Positions 1 through 6,619 are shown, counted from the first letter of the stretch. The stretch: DNA of 14,611 nt from Christiangramia sp. (GCA_024635735.1 JAGXII010000159.1:1-14611), one strand, 5' to 3'. A program made the numbers and translations. Notes: generated by a model from the sequence alone, not told the origin.

Positions 1-213
1 TTTATCACAGCCCTACGGATTTTTTCAAATTCCATTTGATGTTCTTTTTCATTGATCCAAATGAAATATCTGTCAATTAAATGACGAAAAAATTTAAGAT
101 CGTCTTCATAAAACCTTAAATCGGATACCCAGTGTTCTGTTAGCACTAATAAGCTCTCCCAGTTGGTTTTCTGAATATAGTTATTTTTTTGGTCTCATTC
201 TAAAGCCAGACAT
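1..213 (-). pseudogene. Hypothetical protein, N-terminal part, apparently frameshifted; runs off the left edge
   Basis: Reading leftwards, an open frame runs from about 194 to the window edge. It encodes a charged, aromatic-rich, probably helical stretch containing NWESLLVLTEHW, FYEDDLKFFRH and INEKEHQMEFEKIRR. That frame has no ATG: a TGA at 197-195 closes it upstream. An ATG at 213 opens another frame reading MSGFRMRPKK and stops at once. The two frames meet at a run of seven T on the plus strand (184-190). One extra base there would fuse them into a continuous MRPKKNNYIQKTNW start. I infer a one-base deletion in the homopolymer (mutation or sequencing error). A GTG at 146 is an alternative start. 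I do not recognise a named domain; small proteins of this look sit beside stress and low-oxygen genes in Flavobacteriaceae. Confidence 0.55.
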
Positions 214-260
214 GGTAATTTGTTTTAATCTTTAAACTGAAAATAGACTAAAAGAGAAAA

Positions 261-281
261 TTATCATATGATAAAAATCAT
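261..281. promoter_or_regulatory. Overlapping palindromes including an FNR-box-like site (box 1)
   Basis: Positions 268-281 read ATGAT-AAAA-ATCAT, a perfect inverted repeat with FNR-box geometry (TTGAT-N4-ATCAA in the classical consensus). It overlaps a perfect 14-bp palindrome, TTATCATATGATAA, at 261-274. The box ends 42 bp before the start codon of the receiver-Crp gene at 324, a suitable place for control of that gene, possibly autoregulation. Four similar sites occur elsewhere in the window. The site is seen directly; the binding protein is inferred. Confidence 0.55.
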
Positions 282-323
282 TTAATCAGTAAATTAGAGG
301 GAGGAATAGCTAAACTAATTATT

Positions 324-1367
324 ATGGCTACTATATTAATTATTGAGGATGATATTTGCCTTAGAGAGAACACCGGAGAAATTCTGGAACAAGCGGGTTA
401 TACGGTATTAATGGCAAATAATGGACGGGAAGGAATCCACCTGGCGCTTACAAAAAGTATAGATTTAATCTTGTGCGATATTGTGATGCCGGAGGTTGAC
501 GGGTATTCTGTTTTAAAAGAACTTTCCTCAGTACCAGAAATTCGAAAAATTCCCTTTATTTTTCTGACTGGAAAATCTGACCTCAAGGAGATAAGAACCG
601 GAATGAATCTGGGTGCCGATGATTATATTGTAAAACCCTTTGACGAGAAAGAACTTTTAGAAACCATAGCTACCCGATTATCAAAATTTGCGATTCTGAA
701 TAACGCAAAAACGAATAATTCTAAAAATAAAACGGTAGAGATTCTAAATATAAAGGACTTTAAAAAATATTTTATGGAGCATGGTGAGCATGTATCCATA
801 ACTAAAAATGAAACTATATATACCGAAAATCAGTTAGCACGTTCTGTTTATTTTCTAAAAAAAGGATTGATCAAAACTTTTAATATAGATGAATACGGAA
901 AAGAACTAATTACCGGCATTTATAGGAAAGAAGGTTTTTTTGGTTTGTATTCATTTAATGAACTTATCTCTTATCCCGAGCGCGCTCTTGCTATTGATTC
1001 TTCAAAGCTGTTCAGGCTGCCTGTCAGTTTTGTCCAGAAAGTATTTAAATTTAATCCGCAGTTAACCATGGAATGGGCGCAGGATCTTTCTGAAGATGTA
1101 ATTGAACTGAAAAATCACCTTTTACAAACCGCTTACTCTTCCGTTTTAAAAAAGACCGTAAATACCATCCTCGATTTTTCAGGAAAAATGCATTTCGAAA
1201 AAGAGGAACTTTCAAAAATGTCTCGTGGTGATCTGGCCAGTTTTGCAGGTATTTCCAAAGAGAGTTTTATTCGTTGTCTCTCTAATTTGAAGAATGACGG
1301 ACTCATAAATGTACAGGGTAGAAATATTGAAATTTTAAATATGAATGGACTAAAGAGTATAAAATAA
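324..1367 (+). CDS. Response regulator receiver fused to Crp/Fnr-type cNMP-binding and HTH domains
   Basis: A 347-residue transcription factor with an unusual order. Residues 1-120 form a CheY-like receiver with an acidic pocket (E8, D9), phospho-acceptor D52 in CDIVMPEVDG, T82 and the conserved lysine K104 in IVKPF, so it should be phosphorylatable. Residues about 140-240 are a Crp-like effector fold (YTENQLARSVYFLKKG). The C-terminal winged HTH starts near 299 (SRGDLASFAGISKESFIRCLS). There is no N-terminal FNR-type cysteine cluster, so a 4Fe-4S oxygen sensor is unlikely; input is presumably a histidine kinase outside the window, possibly with a ligand. No RBS is close to the ATG; a GGGAGG stretch lies about 20 nt upstream. 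An FNR-like palindrome lies 42 bp upstream. Domain calls are firm; the regulon is inferred. Confidence 0.9.
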   Translation: MATILIIEDDICLRENTGEILEQAGYTVLMANNGREGIHLALTKSIDLILCDIVMPEVDGYSVLKELSSVPEIRKIPFIFLTGKSDLKEIRTGMNLGADDYIVKPFDEKELLETIATRLSKFAILNNAKTNNSKNKTVEILNIKDFKKYFMEHGEHVSITKNETIYTENQLARSVYFLKKGLIKTFNIDEYGKELITGIYRKEGFFGLYSFNELISYPERALAIDSSKLFRLPVSFVQKVFKFNPQLTMEWAQDLSEDVIELKNHLLQTAYSSVLKKTVNTILDFSGKMHFEKEELSKMSRGDLASFAGISKESFIRCLSNLKNDGLINVQGRNIEILNMNGLKSIK

Positions 1368-1461
1368 TAGTAATTGTTCATATTCTGAAGATCTTACCTG
1401 CCAGAACCCTTAAAATAAGCTGTTTCAATCACTTTCAAATAGATTTATTTTTTCTACAGAG

Positions 1462-1475
1462 TTGATATTTGTCAA
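1462..1475. promoter_or_regulatory. FNR-box-like site (box 2)
   Basis: The sequence TTGAT-ATTT-GTCAA differs by one base from the classical FNR consensus TTGAT-N4-ATCAA. It lies in the gap between the receiver-Crp gene and the secreted PepSY-like gene, 111 bp before the latter's ATG at 1587. No well-spaced TAnnTTTG element is clear downstream, so the promoter itself is not placed. Confidence 0.5.
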
Positions 1476-1501
1476 TTTTTATACTCATTAATTTTTTCAG
1501 A

Positions 1502-1516
1502 GACTTAATTTAAGTC
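1502..1516. repeat. Perfect 15-bp palindrome upstream of the secreted PepSY-like gene
   Basis: GACTTAA-T-TTAAGTC is a perfect inverted repeat with a single central base, 26 bp downstream of FNR-like box 2 and 70 bp before the ATG at 1587. It could be an operator for a second regulator. No other copy was noticed in the window, and chance occurrence in AT-rich DNA is not excluded. Confidence 0.3.
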
Positions 1517-1586
1517 ATTGTTGATCAAGGGCTATTTCAATATTTTAAAAAAAATGTTGAAATATTCAATTCTAAATAATTACGTC

Positions 1587-2096
1587 ATGAAAAAATTTCT
1601 TTTGGGCCTAATAATTTTGGGATTAGCCAACCCGGTTTTCTCACAAATCAGGAAAACAGAACAATTATCGGAAGTAGTAGTACATGCCACCAATTATAAA
1701 TATTTGACCAGTGCGAACAGCAAAGAGGTAGCCTCTATTCCGGTAAAATTTTTAGAAGAAAAAGTTGCCAATTTTGATTTGAAAAACTCTGAATTTTATG
1801 ATGATGAGTATGCTGAATATGTGATTAGCTTTTATATACCTGAAGGTAAGATTCAAGCTGCTTATGATAAAGATGGAAAATTACTTCGTACTGCAGAAAG
1901 ATTTAAAGACATTGATTTACGACGTAGTATAAAAGAGTCTGTTGCAATAAGATTCCCCGGATGGATAATTACCAAAGACATGTATTTGGTTACTTATTAT
2001 GATAAAGAGGGAATAAACAAAAAGTATAAACTAAAATTAGAAAACGGGAATAAAAGTCTTCGTATAAAAATGAATGAAAAAGGAGAATATCTCTAA
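1587..2096 (+). CDS. Secreted PepSY-like domain protein, function unknown
   Basis: A 169-residue protein starting at the ATG at 1587. The frame is open back to 1518, but the 23 extra residues would precede a textbook signal peptide (MKKFLLGLIILGLANPVFSQ), so the internal ATG is chosen. The mature part is a small alpha/beta protein with a PepSY-like pattern: helix FLEEKVANFDL, strand-turn-strand YVISFYIPEGKIQAAYDKDG, then helix RRSIKESVAIRFPGW followed by strands ITKDMYLVTYYDKEG and KKYKLKLENG. It is probably periplasmic. Related flavobacterial proteins have, as I recall, sometimes been labelled nicotinate-nucleotide adenylyltransferase; no nucleotidyltransferase HxGH motif is present, so that label is unsupported. 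FNR-like box 2 lies upstream, placing it in the putative regulon. Confidence 0.75.
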   Translation: MKKFLLGLIILGLANPVFSQIRKTEQLSEVVVHATNYKYLTSANSKEVASIPVKFLEEKVANFDLKNSEFYDDEYAEYVISFYIPEGKIQAAYDKDGKLLRTAERFKDIDLRRSIKESVAIRFPGWIITKDMYLVTYYDKEGINKKYKLKLENGNKSLRIKMNEKGEYL

Positions 2097-2111
2097 AATT
2101 GATTTCATCCT

Positions 2112-2139
2112 CCTCTTAGGTATCCTTATACTAAAGAGG
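2112..2139 (+). terminator. Possible hairpin terminator after the PepSY-like gene
   Basis: CCTCTTAGGTAT and ATACTAAAGAGG pair around a CCTT loop, giving a 12-bp stem with one A-A mismatch and one G-T pair, 15 bp past the stop at 2096. The bases after it are G-rich (GGGTGTTTA), not a U tract, so it is a stable hairpin but a weak intrinsic terminator. Confidence 0.35.
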
Positions 2140-2174
2140 GGGTGTTTATACTGCATTTAAAGGGGTTAAACTAC

Positions 2175-2206
2175 CTGTAATTTAGCAATTAGCTTAATTA
2201 ACTTTG
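2175..2206 (+). promoter_or_regulatory. Putative Bacteroidota promoter of the PNPOx-fold gene
   Basis: TAACTTTG at 2199-2206 matches the TAnnTTTG -7 element exactly. A poor -33 candidate (CTG at 2175-2177) lies 21 bp before it. Transcription would start near 2212, giving a leader of about 30 nt before the ATG at 2242. No FNR-like box lies in this promoter gap. Confidence 0.4.
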
Positions 2207-2241
2207 AAAGAATATTTATTTTAATTGTAGAATATGTAATT

Positions 2242-2688
2242 ATGGAAACTTTATCACAATCTGCCTGTCTGGAATTTCTCGCCAGTAAGTATATTGGGCG
2301 GGTAGGATACTTTTCTTTGGGTTTTCCTGAAATTGTTCCAATTACTTATTGTTTCGATCTCCGGCAGGAGGCAATTATAAGCTATTCTGCTGAAGGACAT
2401 AAAATTAATTGTATGAGAGAAAACCCCTATGTTTCTTTCCTCGTTGATAATTTAGAAGAATTGGGTTACTGGAAATCGGTCATTGTACATGCTATTTTTC
2501 AGGAATCTAACAGGAGTGACGCCAAGAATATGCTTCATGCTTTTACGCGGGGAGTTAAAGAAATTATCCATAACTCAGAATATAAAGATGCGGTTTACTT
2601 AAATGAGTTTTCCAGTAAAATTGAAAATTCTCAAGAATCTATTATTTACAGGCTCAAAATTCTGGAAGTGAAGGGTAATAAAGAATAG
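2242..2688 (+). CDS. Pyridoxamine 5'-phosphate oxidase-fold flavoprotein (NimA-like)
   Basis: A 148-residue protein of the split-barrel flavin-binding superfamily. Visible landmarks are GRVGYFSLGFPEIVPITY near the N-terminus, the FMN-type stretch YSAEGHKINCMRENPYVSF in the middle, and YWKSVIVHAIF after it. This pattern is typical of the NimA/PNPOx-like group rather than true PdxH, which is longer and acts in B6 synthesis. Such proteins are thought to bind FMN, F420 or heme and are frequent in anaerobic and stress clusters of Bacteroidota. The substrate cannot be told from sequence. It has its own TAnnTTTG promoter and is followed by a non-coding interval holding FNR-like box 3. Confidence 0.8.
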   Translation: METLSQSACLEFLASKYIGRVGYFSLGFPEIVPITYCFDLRQEAIISYSAEGHKINCMRENPYVSFLVDNLEELGYWKSVIVHAIFQESNRSDAKNMLHAFTRGVKEIIHNSEYKDAVYLNEFSSKIENSQESIIYRLKILEVKGNKE

Positions 2689-2729
2689 AAAATTTTAAAT
2701 CCAGATTGAGCACATAAGATCTTTGAAGT

Positions 2730-2743
2730 TTGATAAAAGTCAT
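2730..2743. promoter_or_regulatory. FNR-box-like site (box 3)
   Basis: TTGAT-AAAA-GTCAT, one half-site matching the FNR consensus exactly and the other close to it. It sits 41 bp after the PNPOx-fold gene and 380 bp before the next recognisable start, so its target is unclear: a small transcript, a decayed gene, or the esterase pseudogene. Confidence 0.45.
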
Positions 2744-2999
2744 TAATAATGATAGCGAAAGTTATTGTAATATGCCTGAAACTGGTGTATATTTATATTA
2801 TCAAATAAGAGATAAACGGCGGGCTGGTATCAGCTGAACCTAATTTCGTTTCGGATTGTTGAAATTCTTGTACGATGGCGTATAAGTTGGGATTAAGAAG
2901 AAACTTTTAGGTTGATTCTAATGACTTTGGTATGTAGATGAAGCCTTAATAACTGTAGTTTGATGTTTAAAATTTTTCAGAAGCGGAAAATTTTTAACA
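2744..2999. other. Interval without a recognisable gene (decayed gene or small RNA candidate)
   Basis: The 435 bp between 2688 and the pseudogene start at 3124 hold no convincing ORF. A 21-codon ORF (2772-2837, beginning MPETGVYLYYQ) and short open stretches broken by stops (around 2872-2955, including AYKLGLRRNF) are all that is visible. The interval is bracketed by FNR-like box 3 and a strong hairpin terminator at 3000-3028. That layout fits either a regulated small RNA of about 250 nt or a gene in advanced decay, like its downstream neighbour. Neither can be proved from sequence alone. Confidence 0.3.
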
Positions 3000-3028
3000 A
3001 AGCGGGTGTTAACCCGCTTACTGTTTTT
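3000..3028 (+). terminator. Intrinsic terminator
   Basis: AAGCGGGT and ACCCGCTT form a perfect 8-bp GC-rich stem with a GTTA loop, followed after four bases by five T (3024-3028). It ends whatever is transcribed through the gene-less interval, or reads through from the PNPOx-fold gene 310 bp upstream. Confidence 0.75.
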
Positions 3029-3123
3029 ATAACCCTATCTTCTTCCAAAAAATACCGGCTTCACTTCTTTCTAAAAATAGCAACAGACTTCACAGGATTA
3101 TTAAAAAATATAAATGCTGGATT

Positions 3124-3879
3124 ATGAAAGCGACAGTTATAAATGATGCGATCTTAAGAAAGAACATCGTCACTAAAATTAGAGATAAAGTGCAGATTAT
3201 AGAATCTTCCAGTGACATGGATGATTTGATAGAAAAAATTGGAGATGCCAAATATGTGTTACTGGGAGAAGCCTCTCACGGTACTCATGAATTTTACCTG
3301 TGGCGAGCTATTATTACAAAAAAACTCATTGCCAGGAAAGGGTTTTAGTTTGTTGCTGTAGAAGGTGACTGGCCAGACTGTTCCAGGCTCAATAGATATG
3401 TAAAGAATTATTCTGACGCAGGAAAAAGCACTTTTGAAGTGGTCCATAATTTTAATAGATGGCCAACCTGGATGTGGGCAAATTGGGAAGTAATTCAATT
3501 CATAGAATGGCTTAGGGATTACAACGGGCAGGAGCGGAAAGAAAGTAATAATGGAGTGGGTTTTTACGGCCTGGACGTTTATAGCCTTGGTGAATCTCTG
3601 GAAGCCATCATGGAATATTTGCAAAAAGCCGATCCTTCAGCATTTAGAAAGGCAAAAGCTGCTACACAGTGTTTTGAGCCTTTTGGCTATGAAGGCTCAG
3701 ATTATGCAAGGTCCATCCGCATGGTTCCAAAAACCTGTGAGCATGAAGTGATTGATTTACTGAAAGCCATTCAGGAAAAGATTCAGACTTATAATACCGA
3801 TCCTGAAACGGTATTTAGTACTGAGAGAAAAAATAACAATTCCTTTAGGGAAATGAGGAATAGACAGAACTCCTTTTAG
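3124..3879 (+). pseudogene. Erythromycin esterase-family protein, pseudogene with in-frame amber stop and lost C-terminal half
   Basis: The first segment (3124-3348, 74 residues) contains the family signature LGEASHGTHEFYLWR; E49 and H52 match the catalytic Glu/His pair of EreA/EreB. It stops at TAG (3346-3348). The same frame then continues without a gap (FVAVEGDWPDCSRLNRYV, FNRWPTWMWANWEV, GFYGLDVYSLGESLEAIMEYL) to TAG at 3877-3879. The stop replaces a residue in KGF-x-FVAVEGDWPDC, most simply CAG to TAG. Members usually run to about 400-450 residues; here the frame ends at 251 codons just after DPETVFSTE, so the C-terminal half with the distal catalytic histidine is gone. A short stretch in another frame (3857-3945, including MLTEFDAIVSI) may be a remnant of the real C-terminus, implying an internal deletion. 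It is very unlikely to be active. Homologues occur in flavobacterial stress clusters and are often not macrolide esterases. Confidence 0.85.
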
Positions 3880-3952
3880 CCTTACCTCCCCTAAATCTAT
3901 GCTTACTGAGTTTGATGCAATTGTTTCCATTTTTTATGTTTTAAAAAACCAT

Positions 3953-4981
3953 TTAGTCCATTACCAGAACTTTAGCCCCTTTAATACTTTTATTTTTTAA
4001 ATCGATCAATGCTTTATTGGCGTCTTCTAAACGATATTCTTCGCAAACAGGTTTAATATCCGAAGAAGCCGCTAGCTTTAAAAAGTCTTTCACGTCTTTA
4101 CCCGTGATATTAGCCACTGTCTTGATTTCTTTTTCCATCCAAAGATGTTGTGAGTATGATAAGTGAAGGAGCACGTTTTTATCCTGATTTTCTTTGCGAA
4201 TGGCATTAATCACTAACCGGCCTCCTTTTTCTAAATTTTCCAGACTTTTTACAACAGGCTTCCAGGCGGGTGTGGTGTCTATGATACAATGAAGTTTTTT
4301 TGGTGATTTTTCTGAAATATCACCGGTCCATGAAGCCCCAAGCTGCTCGGCAAATAACCGTTCTTTGCTATTTCTTGAAAAAACAAACACCTGGGTATCT
4401 GGAAAGGAATGTCTCACCATCATTAAAACCAGGTGAGCAGAAGCACCAAAACCCATTAAACCCAGGTTTTGCCCGTTGATAAGGCCAGTAAGAGCGATAG
4501 ACCTGTTGCCTATCGCACCAGCGCATAATAGCGGAGCTGCTTCAACATCTGAATAAAAATCGGGAATGGGATAAATATGCTTTTCAGAAGCTACCATATA
4601 TTCAGCATAACCTCCATTTTCATCCCTTCCGGTAGCTTTAAATTCCGGACATAAATTTTCTCTTCCTGAAAGGCAAAATTTACATTTCCCGCAGCTTGAA
4701 TAAATCCATGCCACTCCAAACCGTTTACCGGTCAAAGGTTCTAATACTCCTGCTCCCTGTTCAATAACAGTCCCAATAACCTGATGGCCCAGAACAATTG
4801 GAAAAAAAGCAGGAGGGGTTCTGCCTTCAATTTCATCCATCTCTGTATGACAAACTCCGCAAGCAGAAATTCTTATCAATACCTCGTTTGGTCCTACAAA
4901 GGGAACCGGTATTTCTACCAAACTTAAAGGATATGCATTGTATTCAAGGGAAGTGATGCGTTTTAAAACCATTGCTTTCAT
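3953..4981 (-). CDS. Zinc-dependent alcohol dehydrogenase (MDR family)
   Basis: A 342-residue NAD(P)-dependent medium-chain dehydrogenase, full length for the family. The catalytic zinc ligands are C41 (ACGVCHTE, also C44 and H45), H66 (VLGHQVIG) and C153. The structural zinc site is C97, C100, C103 and C111. The Rossmann nucleotide site is GLMGFGASAH around 174-183; the GFGASAH form marks a subgroup common in bacteria with microaerobic or stress-induced alcohol metabolism. It should oxidise a primary alcohol or reduce an aldehyde; the substrate is not predictable. It follows the Crp/Fnr gene on the same strand with a 129-bp gap and may be co-transcribed. It converges on the esterase pseudogene; no GC-rich terminator is seen between them. 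Confidence 0.9.
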   Translation of the reverse strand: MKAMVLKRITSLEYNAYPLSLVEIPVPFVGPNEVLIRISACGVCHTEMDEIEGRTPPAFFPIVLGHQVIGTVIEQGAGVLEPLTGKRFGVAWIYSSCGKCKFCLSGRENLCPEFKATGRDENGGYAEYMVASEKHIYPIPDFYSDVEAAPLLCAGAIGNRSIALTGLINGQNLGLMGFGASAHLVLMMVRHSFPDTQVFVFSRNSKERLFAEQLGASWTGDISEKSPKKLHCIIDTTPAWKPVVKSLENLEKGGRLVINAIRKENQDKNVLLHLSYSQHLWMEKEIKTVANITGKDVKDFLKLAASSDIKPVCEEYRLEDANKALIDLKNKSIKGAKVLVMD

Positions 4982-5110
4982 GTATGCGATTATTTGCTCA
5001 ATTCTACCTTTTTTTTCTCCAGATATAAGCGGAATGCTAATCTTAGTTTTAATTGAACCGATGATCTACCAGAGTAGCTTTAAAAGTTTGATAGAAAAGT
5101 CGATTCAATT

Positions 5111-5767
5111 TCATTCGTACATTTTACTAATTCTAAGAAGATGATCCTGATCGATAATACAGATTTCTTTTCTGCTCATTGTCACTAATTTCTCTTTATG
5201 AAATTCGGAAAGCAGCCTGTTTACTGTTTCTTTAACAGTGCCTGTAAAACCTGCAATTTCAGTTCTTGACAAGGTGATTTTACTAAGGTTATCTCCGTTC
5301 TTTTTATTCAGTATAAGTAACGTATCAGCCAGTCTTCCCCTTACAGGTTTAAAAGCGAGACTCACCGCCTTGGCCTCCAGGGTCTGGATCTCTTTTGCAA
5401 ATTGCAGTATTAATTTTTGTATTAGTTTTTCATCATTAATCAGTAAATCAAAAAACCTGTTTTTAGGCATGAATAGAACTTTTGAAGAAGCAACTGCCTT
5501 AGAAGATGATCCATATTTTTTTCCTAGTATAAGGTCGGTTCCCCCCATAATTTCACCTTCCTTAAGGATCTTTAGTACCTGTTCCTTTCCCTGGCTTCCA
5601 ATTTTAGATATTAAAATGCTTCCTTCCGTTAATATATATATTCCAAGAGGTGTGCTCCCTTCCATATAAACGGTTTGATTTTTTTTGAACGTAAGGATGT
5701 CTAAATCCTCCTCCATTTCGCCGGTAACGGACCTGTCGAAATTTAAATATGATGTAAATAATTCCAT
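5111..5767 (-). CDS. Crp/Fnr-family transcriptional regulator
   Basis: A 218-residue regulator with an N-terminal cNMP-binding-like jelly roll (about 25-115, including YMEGSTPLGIYILTEGSILI and EGEIMGGTDLILG), a dimerisation helix (about 115-150) and a C-terminal winged HTH from about 166 (LSRTEIAGFTGTVKETVNRLL). The only cysteine is near the C-terminus, so it cannot carry an FNR-type 4Fe-4S cluster; any oxygen or NO response would need heme, a small ligand or another signal. A perfect FNR-box-like palindrome (5831-5844) lies 63 bp before its start, with a TAATTTC element at 5808-5802 after it, consistent with autoregulation. It is divergent from the two-helix membrane protein gene. It is a candidate for the protein that binds the five palindromes in this window. 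Confidence 0.9.
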   Translation of the reverse strand: MELFTSYLNFDRSVTGEMEEDLDILTFKKNQTVYMEGSTPLGIYILTEGSILISKIGSQGKEQVLKILKEGEIMGGTDLILGKKYGSSSKAVASSKVLFMPKNRFFDLLINDEKLIQKLILQFAKEIQTLEAKAVSLAFKPVRGRLADTLLILNKKNGDNLSKITLSRTEIAGFTGTVKETVNRLLSEFHKEKLVTMSRKEICIIDQDHLLRISKMYE

Positions 5768-5830
5768 TGTAATATTTTAAAAGTGAGGACTATATCATTC
5801 TGAAATTACGAAAACAAAGACGAGATAAAA

Positions 5831-5844
5831 ATGATAATTATCAT
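5831..5844. promoter_or_regulatory. FNR-box-like site (box 4), divergent intergenic region
   Basis: ATGATAATTATCAT is a perfect 14-bp palindrome with FNR-box geometry. Read towards the Crp/Fnr gene (minus strand), a TAATTTC sequence begins 22 bp after the box. This is the same spacing as between box 5 and its -7-like element. The arrangement puts the box centre near -41 of a start around 5796, the classical activator position. Confidence 0.6.
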
Positions 5845-5898
5845 GAGGGTCAGCCGGTTAGGTGAAGCGCGGCTGTGCCTGGGAAAAATCAGGTCATG

Positions 5899-5942
5899 AT
5901 GATTTATATCATTTCATATCATTTCATTCAGAGATAAATTTA
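5899..5942 (+). promoter_or_regulatory. FNR-box-like site (box 5) with -7-like element
   Basis: ATGAT-TTAT-ATCAT at 5899-5912 is a perfect inverted repeat. After 22 bp comes TAAATTTA (5935-5942), one base from the TAnnTTTG -7 consensus, so the box centre would lie about 41 bp before a start near 5947. This argues that transcription begins inside the upstream extension of the downstream ORF and supports its start at 5988. The half-site unit ATATCATTTC is tandemly repeated at 5906-5925. Confidence 0.6.
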
Positions 5943-5987
5943 GAATGGAAAGTCTGGTATTTTTCTCCTACCCAAATAACATTCAAT

Positions 5988-6530
5988 ATGAATATCACAG
6001 GTCAAATACAAAACATAGCCGAGGAGGATATTGTACAAATTTGGCTGGATACTTACGACGATATGTTTTCAGATTTCGATCCGCGGCCCTATTCCAAGAG
6101 AATGTGGTCAGACGATTTTATTACTCAAATTAAAAAGGTGATTAAAGACCGTTCGAAAAAAGTGGCTGTATTAAGAATATTAATACCTGGAAAAGAAAAT
6201 AGAGAGGACGTTGAAAAGATTTTGGTGGAGCGACTATCAGAATTTTTCAAATACCGTAAAAAAGAAGTGTTACAAATTAGAAAAGAGTCATTTTTTAAGG
6301 GTTTCTACTACATCACTGCCGGTGTTGCTATTATGTTCCTAACAGAATATCTTTCTTTTAGCTACGAAAATAAATTTTCATGGCACTTTTTACTCCGGAT
6401 TTTTGAGCCACTTGGATGGTTTCTTATATGGACAGGGCTGGACATTATTATAGTTTCCCGAAAGGAATTTCATGACATTACTTTTTTTTCAAAACTGGCC
6501 GATTCTAAAATTGAATTTGCCATTTATTAA
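5988..6530 (+). CDS. Two-helix membrane protein of unknown function
   Basis: A 180-residue protein. The frame is open from a GTG at 5862, but ATG 5988 is chosen because the upstream part overlaps FNR-like box 5 and its likely promoter, and because the protein from MNITGQIQNI onwards looks like known flavobacterial hypothetical proteins. A soluble N-terminal part carries an acidic/aromatic stretch (DTYDDMFSDFDPRPYSKRMWSDDF, residues 21-44). A charged helical region follows (70-100), then two hydrophobic helices (about 103-122 and 135-156) with a short tail. I do not know its biochemical role. Regulation by the adjacent Crp/Fnr protein is suggested by the shared divergent region with two palindromes. 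Confidence 0.75.
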   Translation: MNITGQIQNIAEEDIVQIWLDTYDDMFSDFDPRPYSKRMWSDDFITQIKKVIKDRSKKVAVLRILIPGKENREDVEKILVERLSEFFKYRKKEVLQIRKESFFKGFYYITAGVAIMFLTEYLSFSYENKFSWHFLLRIFEPLGWFLIWTGLDIIIVSRKEFHDITFFSKLADSKIEFAIY

Positions 6531-6619
6531 TAAAATTTCATGGTTTTTTAGATGTTTAAATTGTTTGTGTTGAATGATCTTTTTAAATAAACAAGGGCGT
6601 TTATAATTTTATTAGTAGT

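Noticed and set aside
1518..1586. Upstream extension of the PepSY-like protein
   Set aside because: It would bury a clean signal peptide behind 23 extra residues; the internal ATG 1587 is preferred.
1587..2096. Nicotinate-nucleotide adenylyltransferase
   Set aside because: No HxGH or ISSTxxR nucleotidyltransferase motif and a secretion signal is present.
3439..3879. Independent 146-residue gene
   Set aside because: It is the continuation of the esterase-family frame after the amber codon, starting at an internal Met.
4982..5110. FNR-like box before the alcohol dehydrogenase
   Set aside because: A TTTGATAGAAAAGTCGATT stretch looks similar but the half-site spacing and match are poor.
5238..5669. 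143-residue plus-strand ORF
   Set aside because: It lies wholly opposite the Crp/Fnr gene and its translation has no protein-like pattern; shadow frame.
5111..5767. True FNR with an oxygen-labile 4Fe-4S cluster
   Set aside because: Only one cysteine, near the C-terminus; the N-terminal cysteine set is absent.
5862..5987. GTG-initiated extension of the two-helix membrane protein by 42 residues
   Set aside because: The stretch contains FNR-like box 5 and its -7-like element and shows no signal or domain; ATG 5988 fits better.
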